From Agrostemma githago (lineage: Eukaryota; Streptophyta; Magnoliopsida; Caryophyllales; Caryophyllaceae): a stretch of DNA of 64,000 nucleotides. Positions 9,730 through 19,012 of the stretch are shown here, in pieces. How positions within the stretch are numbered: position 1 is the first letter of the stretch; the number at the start of each line of letters is the position of its first letter. Location of the stretch: NCBI GenBank assembly GCA_958450325.1, contig OY288253.1, positions 61,504,266-61,568,265 on the forward strand, read 5' to 3'. Position numbers and translations under genes: made by a program. The notes below the pieces were generated by a model. That model had not been told where the DNA came from, did not search any database, and saw only the letters and a program-made list of their open reading frames with translations.

Positions 9730-11325
9730 TGATAAGTGTAGTTTGTAGTGCCTATTTCGTAGTATTTTGGTCCCATTTTCCTTGTGGAATCGCTCCTTGG
9801 GAGCGATTCATGGGCTACTTATGCTTCCTCTAGCTCGTTTCAGGTTCCCGAGACCATTCGTGAGGAGTTGGAGTGATTCCGACTCAATACATACACTTTT
9901 CGGAGCCAACGAAGCGGAGGAACGATCACTCGATGCCTTGGATTCGACCCCGAGACCTTGGGACCCAATCCCGAGCCTCCGAGACCCGATCCCGAGTCCT
10001 GAGAATCGATGAGAAGTTCATGTGAAGCAAGGAGGAACCAAAAGGATCATATTGGAGGCCTACAAGACTCATCCCCGACGGGTATGCACCTCATCCCGTC
10101 GGGGATGAAGTGCGCTTTTAGAGGGTTCACTGCCAGGCCGTCCCGGTCGGGATGACCGGCCGTCCCGGTCGGGACCGGTGTGCTGTAGCCCGCAATTCTA
10201 TTTTCCTCCTCCTTCATTCTTGTACCCCTATAAATACTTCCCTCTTGTATTGTTTATGTATCTGACATGAACCTAGACTCTCTTAAGCCTCTCTACAAAC
10301 ATTCAAACCCTAGATTAGTGTTCCTCATATTAGTTTTAATTTCTCCTTAATCCTAGTCTAATCTTAGTTAATTAGTTCTTGTATTAAGAAGATTCTTGAA
10401 GACTCATCCAAGATTGACAACCTTGGGGTTTTATTTGGGTTTCTTATTAATTCAAGTTCTCATCTTTTTCATCCAATTGTAGTGGGTATCATTTCTCTTC
10501 TCTTAATCTTTGTTTTATCATCAAGTTTTAATCAATGATTATTGTTTATTGTTCTTGATTGTTCACCATGCATGTTTGGATGTTTGTGATGTTGTTTTCT
10601 CTTTTCATTGTTGTAGTTAGTGTGATTATGAGTGAGTAGTTTTCTTGTGGGTTAGTAGGGGGATTAAGGGTAGATTATGGGTGATTAGGGTTTGATTAGG
10701 GGTAAAGGATGAATCTTTGTTGTTAGTCACATACTTGGCACACCATGTGTTTGTTGGAATGCTTGTTTGAGTTGTAGTGGCCGTGCTTCTCATGCTAGTC
10801 TTCCTTTACTCATTGTTTGTCTTGTATGTGGTCATGTTGAGAATAGTCATTACACTTACCATGTGGACTAGGGTTTAGACGCTACCAACGCTAACCCACC
10901 TTGACATCGGTTTAAGTTGCGAGGGCCCGGACCGAATCTAGCAATTAGGAGACACCTACACCCTTGATCACCCAAACCACCTTACTACACTTATGAACCC
11001 GACCTAACCCACTTCTTTCCATATTTGACTTCATCCTATTAGTTAGTCATCATTTCTTTAGTTTGCTAGTTAGTTTGATTATTAGTATTGCTTAGCATTG
11101 TTTTAGCCTAGTTCATCATTAGTCTAGTTCTTACCTCTCCTCCATCATAGTTTTCCATTTATCGCTTCTTTGTGTTTGTTTGTGTGACCTAGTCTCGTTT
11201 TAGGCCAACCTAGTCTAAACCTTGCGACACCGTATCCGTGGACACGACCTGACTTACCCTAACTACCGTTAGGTCTTAGCCGGTTATTATTTGATCGGTG
11301 GGATCCACGACAAATCCCACCATCA
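9730..11325 (+). repeat. 3' LTR (1596 bp)
   Basis: It aligns with the 5' LTR from TGATAAGTG to CCCACCATCA with about 15 substitutions and a 40-bp shorter palindromic repeat block. A TATAAATA box is at 10229-10236. Confidence 0.95.
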
Positions 11326-11330
11326 GCCTT
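11326..11330. repeat. Right target-site duplication GCCTT
   Basis: Exact copy of 1673-1677, directly after the CA end of the 3' LTR. Confidence 0.95.
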
Positions 11331-12376
11331 GCATGTTAAGAATTTGGTACTCGGTAATCTACGATTTTGTTTACGATGTTGGTAAAAAAACATGCAGCCT
11401 GAATGTTAGTCGAAGTAGTGGGTTTGTTCGTCAGTAATTCAGTTTGATAACGAATCTCCTGCTCAGTGTCATCGAAACTTTGTCACGGTGTGTATAGTAT
11501 AATAAGAGTGCCACCAAACGTTACGGGTGAAATTAGTAAGTGAGCACGTACACATTGTGTTTTGGGGATATTAATAAATAATTCGAAGTTGTACCAAATA
11601 CGTAATACTAACGGAATCTTGAGGTCGTCCGTAAGTCGATTAACTAATTACAAATGTGGATATATATTTCAACGTATATGAATAAGATTGTTGTCTAATA
11701 AATTAATTTAACGAACAGCGTTTGAGTGGAACTCATCGTGTTACAAACTATTGGCGAATATGAGTTAATCACAACATAGGTTAAATAGTCTAGGAGAATA
11801 ATGAATTCGTAAGTACTTAACACAAAGGAATTTGAAAGGTTCGATTCAACGTAACGGTTATCATTAGTTGGGCAGCGACTAAATGGCGCATTTTACTACT
11901 ACACAGTGACACTAACGCAGACAAATATAGCATGTAATATCGGAAACATTTATTACACGCATCGTAATTTTTCGTTACCGTACAATATACCGTACCACAT
12001 ATACAACGGAATACGGTCTACAAACAAACGTAACTGTCTACGTTTGCACTGATGAACAAAAAGATATTATGGTGGATAAACATTACGCAGCAATATGTAG
12101 GAAACTTGATAGAGCAAAAGTGCAATGATGACAATTTAACTCAATTGGCAAGCAAACGGGCTACTTATTCATTTTTTCAAGGGTAATTACCCAATTACTG
12201 CGGCTGCATCACCTATATGCAGTAATTATGACATCACAATCAACCACAACCACTTAACCGTATCTCTCATAAGATATGTAGCATGCAAAAGCTCAAATTT
12301 ATGATCATTCCCAAATCGATTTCAATATTCAACTGAAAAATACATCACAACAGAAGATAAACAAAAACTCGAACCA
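11331..12376. other. Non-coding upstream region of the intact XS-like gene
   Basis: AT-rich with no open frame of note. The last 80 bases are A-rich and lead to the ATG at 12377. No TATA box could be chosen with confidence. Confidence 0.5.
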
Positions 12377-12865
12377 ATGGCTGACAAATTAATCTACCCA
12401 CCGAACGTCATTATGCACAATCTGCCATACGAAGTTGTGGGCGACGGAGATGTCATCGGCAAGAGTTTCGCCTGCGTTAGGGATGAACTGTTAAGACTGG
12501 GCTACCCTGTCAGGAAAGTCCACCATGTATGGAAGGGGAAACCTGAAGTTTTCCAGAGGGCTATCGCAATCGAGTTCTTCAATGGCGAGCATAGGTACAG
12601 GAGTGTGTATGGACTGCAGAAGTGCTTTGAGAGAGTTGGAAGGGGAAAATCGAACTTCAGGAAGACCACAGACGGGATGACTGGTCCTCACCTGTGGGTC
12701 GCAACTGATGAAGACATAGGACTGGTGAAGATGGGAAGGCAGAGCACTAATGTTTCAGCTGATTGGAGAAGGTTGGGTTACGGAGACGCGGACAAAGACA
12801 ACCTCTCCACGTACGTGTGCATCTTCAATATTCTGAGGCAACACTGCCCCGGATTCTACGTCTGA
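12377..12865 (+). CDS. Small XS-domain protein (162 aa)
   Basis: An intact, intronless frame starts MADK. Features in order: YPPNVIMHN (XS start, matching WPP.V...N), VIGKSF...LRDEL-like helix, a central AIAIEF strand, GLQKCFERVGRGK (as in XS ...A..L...F...GRGK.W), then GPHLWVATDEDI (as in YGWVA..DD). This is the layout of the XS domain of SGS3, IDN2 and FDM proteins, which bind dsRNA with 5' overhangs in post-transcriptional silencing and RNA-directed DNA methylation. Here it stands alone, without zf-XS, coiled coil or XH domain. The roughly 45 residues after it are conserved in the interrupted paralogue at 940-1425. The codon pattern looks like real coding sequence. Binding ability is inferred from the family only; overall identity to known XS domains is low by eye. 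Confidence 0.75.
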   Translation: MADKLIYPPNVIMHNLPYEVVGDGDVIGKSFACVRDELLRLGYPVRKVHHVWKGKPEVFQRAIAIEFFNGEHRYRSVYGLQKCFERVGRGKSNFRKTTDGMTGPHLWVATDEDIGLVKMGRQSTNVSADWRRLGYGDADKDNLSTYVCIFNILRQHCPGFYV

Positions 12866-13356
12866 AAGGTAACTCCTCCTAACTCGATGCAAAAGACTTT
12901 TCTGCATAACCTACTCCACCACCTTGCCCAATTAACTGTCGAACTCTTGGTGATTTGTTACCCTTTTTGTTATATATAAACCTGTCTGTAATGGATTATT
13001 GGACCATGGTCCAGATTGTTAGTATTTTTTATTTAACTGTTTGTAATCCCGAATATTTTATCTTTAATTGTGAACTTCCAAAAACTGCTTTAATATCTGG
13101 ACAATTTCAATCTGATAGGAATGGTATAATTGTGTTTGAATCCTGCCAATGGTATGAATTAAAATTTCTGGTACTTTTTATAGATAGTGAATGTATACGG
13201 TGGAATTTTCAGGCGTGTACAACAAACAGTACATCGTGAGGTAGGAATTGTAGACCTGAAAAGCGATACATATACTGTAACATCTACATCGTCTAAGTCA
13301 GATAAATTGTTTTCATATCCTTTGCGTAGTTTACAATATAGCTCTCATAGAGTGTT
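12866..13356. other. Spacer between the XS gene and the Helitron helicase
   Basis: One 94-codon frame (12955-13239) is AT-biased and unsupported. This interval should hold the 3' end of the minus-strand Helitron, but no CTRR with a preceding hairpin was found. Confidence 0.5.
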
Positions 13357-16300
13357 TTAGAAAATCTCTTTATACACGACGTTTGTTGTGGAGTCTGTGT
13401 CGAAAGCATCTTCGTTTAGGATGAGTACTTTTAGGCCCCTTTTAGTCGTTACCCTTGATAACGCGACATATAGTTGCCCATGGGTGAAAACAGGTCGCTG
13501 TAAAAACAGACCGACATTAGACAAAGACTGACCCTGGCTTTTGTTTATGGTCATTGCGAAACATACGGCAATCGGAAACTGCCTCCGTTCGAATTGAATG
13601 GGGAACTTAGTCTCGTCTGAAGGTGACAGTTTAATTCTTGGTATGTACACCATTTCTCCTTTTCTGACCCCTGAGATAAGTTTGGCTTCGAGTACACGAT
13701 CACCGAGTTTCGATATAACTAATCTTGTCCCGCTACATAAACCGTTTGCTTGGTCTAGATTTCTCAAGAGCATTACTATTGCTCCAACCTTTAGACACAA
13801 CCGGTGGTTTGACAGCCCCGACGACCTTATCGTGTTTAAATATTCGGTAGAGTACAGCTCCAGAATGGCACGGCAGGTTTCGCCAATGCTTATCTCGTCT
13901 GAGCTTAGGTAAACAACTTCGTCTCCGGGAATATGGACAGTACATAAGACTTAACCTTCTCAACTACATCATGAGTTGGAGCAAGCACAGCCCTTTCCTA
14001 CAGGTAGTCAGTGTCCTCATATCTTTTTACCAAGTCAGGATATGTGCTACCAACAATTGCTGCAACGGAATTTGCACCAGGATGGATGAGGAACTTGTAT
14101 GGTATTTTTATGGTTGCTACGCCATCGTTAGAACCCCCTTCAAGACCATCACCTACATTCAATATCCATTCGGAGAACTCCCTGATTTCATCAACTTCGT
14201 CCGTAGAGCGACCAGACTAAAGCCACATATTTGTATTCAATCGAAGAACCTGCATAGGGATATGACAATCGGTGAATATTATATAATGTAATTTAGAGTT
14301 CTATATACAACATAGGTAGGTCACAACAATTTCTAAAAAAGAAAGGATTTGACATAATTGACCTTCACATCTCTCCAAATATGAGACGAACAAATTGACG
14401 CATAGACAATATCCTATTGACTACCCTTGGGAACAACTGGTAGGATTTGCCTGAAATCTCCACCCAGAACAACGACCTTGCCTCCGAATGGCTTGTCCGC
14501 GAAATCTGGGTTGACAAATCTCGTGATATCCCTAAGACTTTTATCAAGGGCTTCAAAACAATATTGACTAACCATTGGTGCTTCATCCCATATAATTATC
14601 TTCGCTTTAATGAGAAGTTCAGCGAGGTCGGACCCCGGCTTAATTCTAGGACACATATACTTCTCATCAACATTAATGGGTATACTAAATCTAGAATGGG
14701 CAGTGCGGTCTCTAGGAAGAAGGGTAGCAACAATACCACTTGAAGCAACGGGGAGGACAATCAGCCCCTTGCTTCGCAAATCAGCGCAAAGAGTTTTCCA
14801 GATAAAAGTCTTCACCGTACCACCGTGGCCGCATAGGAAAAAAAGACCACCACTACCAGACTCGACTGCATCGATAATTGAGTCGTACACTGCTCTCTGT
14901 TCATCTGTAATAGTTGACATATAGGATACGTGCTCGGACTGCATAGCAGCACGGTCATACGAAAGTTCATCAGAGATTAACCTATTCGAACCCACACAAA
15001 ATAGGTCGTGATCAGGCTGTGGCATATTTGGAAATTTTGAAAGAGAGCTGCCGTTACCAAGTAGGATAGCCTCAATTTCAGATAAAGCGTAATTCTTCAG
15101 CTGCTCATCGGTCATTTACAAATCTGTAATCACAATGCAGACAAAGAGATACTCCCTCCGTTCCAATGAATTGTTTGCCTTTCCTTTTGGCACCAAGGTT
15201 AAGGGAACCAATGAGAGAGTGACATGTAGAGCAAAACTCATGAGAATGATCAAATTGCATATAAAAAATATTCCTAAAATAGAAAGGCAAACAATTCATT
15301 GAGACACCCCAATATGAAATAGGCAAACAATTCATTGAGACGGAGGGAGTAGAAAGAAATGTATAACGATAAGCGTTTCCTTTCAACAGTTTAAAAAAAC
15401 AAATAAAAAACCATTACTGGAGAACATCAAGACCGTGGATTGTGAGGGCTGATAATAATTAACCAAAATTGAGGAGTTCCTTCCGTCGCCTGGACAGGAT
15501 GTCGTCGCAGAGATGGTGCCATGTCTTCTCCTAAACTTCCTCTGGTTTAACCAAACTTCCAGAAAAGAGAAAGGTGGCAAACATGTTCTCAAATACACAC
15601 CACTGCCCCAATAACTGGCTTCCTCTATCGCGTCGACATACTCCTTGTCGTCACTGAGTAGGCCTAAAGCATAGCACGCATCCTTGTAGGTATCATATAC
15701 AACGCCCTTGACAGTACGAATGTCAGCGTAACATGTTGGACCACGAACGAAATTGAGTAACAGCCTCATGTAGTATCCACCACCGTTTGGCGACATATGA
15801 TACATTCTACCTAAACTGAATCTCCTCTTACGGGGGGTCCAACACCTGCCCTCTTTCTGCCAAACATACTTTGTAGGGAACTCGGAGTATGTCAATCCTC
15901 TCGATTCCAAATGGTCTGCATTGTACTCCAACCAAGTGGTGAACTTTGTTCTAGCACCATTGGATCGTGCAACAATTTCATCCAGAGGGTCGTCATCGTT
16001 GTGTACAAATTCTGCTCGTTCGGCAAATGGTACTCGAGACGAAGAACTGGAGGCGTCCTATAATGAATCTCGAAGGAGAAGATGCGCCAGGCAGCCTCAC
16101 ACGGCGAAACGTACCGACAATCATAGTACTTCTGAATGTGATCTATTTCATCAGGATTCGTCCTAAAGGATGCACCAACAGTGACCCTATCATAACCCTT
16201 GTTCACATACTTGAATAGATATTTAATGGATCGTGCCTGGTTACACCACTCAACGTTAATGTGGGCATGGTATCTTGTGAGCAATTGGGCATTATACGGA

Positions 16301-17144
16301 ACAACAAATCCATTGTGCACACTTACACCACCCTTTTCAACTCTAATACCATTGTCCCTCCTCTGGTACATTGGGTAACCGTCACCGTCAACAATTGTGC
16401 GTTCACAAAACGCCTTCGGAAATCTTTTAGTACATACACCGTTAGTCATGCACGGTGACTTTGGATTGGCGAGGCCGCACGGACCATGAATCACTAGATC
16501 TTTAACTGCCTCATGTAATGATGGAACTGCTACGCAATGGATAATTGCATACAGAATGAGAACTATGTGACTACTATACCTGGATATTCGTCGCAAGATG
16601 CGGTTAAATGATCTTGAAGCTCTGCTACAACACGCTTCCCTGATAACACATTTTACGTTAGTTGAACTGGAGTTAACATACAAATTAAAGAAACTCGACT
16701 GATGGTCACAATATAAAAGGAACCTGAGGTATCTTGGGAACGTGTGGACTGCACATTCTCATTCAAAGGTGTAGAGTTATATGACTGTATATTACATCGC
16801 GAAGTTCCTGAATTGAAAGCCGTCGCGTGACCGTTCAATATGTTTGTAACATCTTGGAAAGGGGACCTCCGATCTGTTAATTGCAAATGGAAAAGAAAGT
16901 AAGATTTGACATGACAACTGAAGACTGGTAAACTAAAATATGCTTAAATGTAAAGACAATTGAAAACTTCCACTTGTATTTGCTCACCGTTTACATATTT
17001 TCTCTTCCGTGAGTCGTTCTCTTTACTGCTTGCATTCTCACAACAGTCAGCCTCTAGTCGAACGGGGACACAGTCTGGAACAAACTTTTTCTTAGAATTG
17101 GCCGAATTGATTGCATGTGCAGATGAAGTCGGACGACGATCCAT
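13357..17144 (-). pseudogene. Helitron Rep/helicase transposase, decayed
   Basis: Read from 17144 down: a basic N-terminal part (17144-16653), then a stretch with HGPCGLANPKSPCM, VVPYNAQLL, AHINVEWCNQ and IKYLFKYVNKGYDR (16683-15892), typical of the plant Helitron Rep-helicase linker. A further segment follows (15931-15400), then a Pif1-type superfamily-1 helicase (15115-13357) with TDEQ, Walker A, IIWDEAPM (Walker B), GGDFRQILPV, and the C-terminal INKSQGQSL and YVALSRV motifs. The gene is broken. The Walker A reads GHGGTVKT, with Val (codon at 14813-14815) replacing the invariant Gly before Lys. The HUH nuclease region expected before HGPCG is not present. A Stowaway MITE interrupts it at 15152-15349, and the frame shifts several times. 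Rolling-circle activity from this copy is very unlikely. Confidence 0.9.
15152..15349. mobile_element. Stowaway MITE (198 bp)
   Basis: CTCCCTCCGTTCCAATGAAT at the left is mirrored by the complement of TTCATTGAGACGGAGGGAG at the right, with a TA duplication at 15150-15151 and 15350-15351. Terminal inverted repeats are about 27 bp with few mismatches, and a second internal copy of GGCAAACAATTCATTGAGAC lies nearby. These are hallmarks of Tc1/mariner-related Stowaway elements. It lies inside the Helitron transposase and is therefore younger than it. Confidence 0.92.
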
Positions 17145-17463
17145 GTAGCACGAAATGAGAAGATATTAGTGTTGATGTATGTTTAGAGGCAACAAATGCA
17201 TACAAAATAGTATCATGGGTAGTTGTGTGGGAGATTAAATAGATTGAGAAATTAATACCTGAAGTCGATGGGTCATGGCTGCAACAAAAATCATGATAAA
17301 TTAATGAAAATGGAATGAATGTAAGTGGAGATTATAATAAAAACATGTGTACTTGATTTTGTTCATCCTCGGCTCGAAACTGGTAGTTAATTTTACAATA
17401 AATTGAAGACATATGTGGTCATAAAATTAAATTGGTGCCCTCTTTGTTAATCGCACAGACCAA
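17145..17463. other. Spacer upstream of the Helitron gene
   Basis: AT-rich; nothing recognised apart from the join to the inverted Rep fragment. Confidence 0.4.
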
Positions 17464-17535
17464 GAAGTGAAGTTGTTATCGACACGTTTAAGATCGAGTG
17501 AAATCTTCCCATAAATCAGCTGCATTTTTATTTGT
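17464..17535. repeat. 72-bp direct repeat, left copy
   Basis: It starts AGAAGTGAAGTTGTTATCGA and ends TTTTTATTTGT. The second copy is at 17705-17776, 241 bp downstream, with two mismatches. Confidence 0.9.
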
Positions 17536-17776
17536 CAAGTACATTCTTTCGTCAAGTTTTGTCGGAGGTAAAGGTTATATGAGGGAGACCTATCAAGATA
17601 CGATGACAATATGTCGTTGGTGTGGTTATCCCAATTTGTTTATCACATTTACGTGCAATCCTAAGTGGCCTGAAATAACCCGTTTTGTAATGAAGAAACC
17701 TCTCAGAAGTGAAGTTGTTATCGACACGTTTAAGACCGAGTGAAATCTTCCCATAAATCATCTGCATTTTTATTTG
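17464..17776 (+). pseudogene. Helitron Rep N-domain fragment in opposite orientation
   Basis: The plus-strand frame 17498-17743 contains LSSSFVGGKGYM, YQDTMTICRW and GYPNLFITFTCNPKWPEI, diagnostic of the Helitron_like_N region of plant Helitron transposases. It ends shortly after the PLRS motif; the HUH catalytic motif that should follow is absent. The fragment is bounded by two direct copies of a roughly 72-bp sequence (17464-17535 and 17705-17776) that differ at two positions. The downstream copy fits the natural continuation of Rep, so the upstream copy is the duplicated one. Orientation is opposite to the main Helitron gene, so this is a rearranged piece or another copy. Confidence 0.82.
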
Positions 17777-19012
17777 TATTCCTGGACAGAAGCTATGTCT
17801 AGAATGAATAAGACTGTAGATGTTGATAGGGAATAGTTAATTGAATACGGAGGACTGTCTATCGTTCAAAAGTCTTCTACCCAGACTTTTTACTACAATT
17901 GTAATCAAAGCTGAAAGACAAATGCACATTCGAGTGCGTGGAGGTTGATTATACAAAGAGAGACTGGACGTTGTCGAAAAACTCGGGAATGTGATATTGG
18001 AGTACACAGATTTAAGTTTGTGAAGCATGCAACAATTTATCATATGATACCTATATTATATGCTTGCTGATTAACATTTCTTGGCAGCCATAAGCACGAT
18101 ACGTATTAGAAGTATGTTACATTACGAATAAAATGTATGTGTAAATTAAAATGCTCGTGACAGATGTTTGGAAATGATGGTTATTTGTTAAAATATTTAG
18201 CCAAAGGTAATGAACTTGGAGTACACATACACAACCGTCTATAATAACATACCTATACCATCTCAATTCTGAAACACATCCCCCGGACATGTTCAAACAC
18301 GATATGTAATTACAGAATCGTAAATCTAAAAATGTGGTTTAACTGCAAAATGCTCATTTAAAATGTTTACATAATTGGATCAGAGGACGTTAAATATTCA
18401 GGTGGCTGGCACATGAAAATGAGAAGTTAATGTTTCAATGTAACAGGAAATGACATCTACAAATCAACATGATCCGTAAGTAATAATGTTAGAGTACGAT
18501 TGTAGTAATTCAACTGCAGTATTGGTTTGTGGACAGATACTGCATCAGCTGGTGGTGAGTTGTAGAAGATTGATCTCAGATATTGTGAGATGTAACTTGC
18601 ACTACAGAATGACCGAATGAAGCAAGGTCCTTCAACAGAAATTGTTGGAGCAGCTCTAAGGTGGAAAGTAACTGAAGTTTAACCCGAATCAACTGCAGGT
18701 GCAACTTCTGTGCTGCGAAGAACTGGTACAACTTGTAGATAAATCACACACTTGATTATGACCTGTAGAATGGTTAGAGTAAACAGATAAAGGGTGCACA
18801 TAGAAGTCCTGTGCGAGAAAAACAGAGAAGAGGAAAACATTGTCCTGTATAAACACAAATTCATCAACACCAGCAGATAATGTATGAAATGGAATCGACT
18901 ATTGAAATTGTCACATCTCTTCCACAGTACAATGGAGAAGAGAGTTTAAAATTTCAACACAGTTATTGTAATAAGAAGAAAATTTTAAAACTGGTCGAAA
19001 GGGTTATCAAAG
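17777..19012. other. Unassigned sequence between the Rep fragment and the RPA gene
   Basis: No domain is recognised. A short plus-strand frame near 17785-17825 (WTEAMSRMN) may be more decayed Helitron coding, but it ends in a stop. The rest is AT-rich, with small frames that have no support. Confidence 0.4.

Larger units (their letters stand above)
1678..11325 (+). mobile_element. Complete Ty3/gypsy (Athila-type) LTR element with gag-protease only
   Basis: The 9.65-kb element has two near-identical LTRs (TGATAAG...ATCA), a tRNA-Asp primer site, one long gag-protease frame, a 3-kb non-coding tail, a polypurine tract and a GCCTT target duplication. Reverse transcriptase, RNase H, integrase and env-like coding are absent; no frame longer than about 85 codons follows the protease. 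It is therefore non-autonomous for polymerase, like the described TR-GAG type of plant elements, and must have been moved in trans. About 15 substitutions are seen between the LTRs outside a repeat-number difference, roughly 1 percent, so insertion was recent. The gag and tRNA-Asp primer site point to the Athila/Tat side of plant gypsy elements; the exact lineage cannot be fixed without polymerase. Confidence 0.95.

Noticed and set aside
15105..15386. 93-codon minus-strand frame between Helitron domains
   Set aside because: Most of it is the inserted Stowaway MITE, so it is not part of the transposase.
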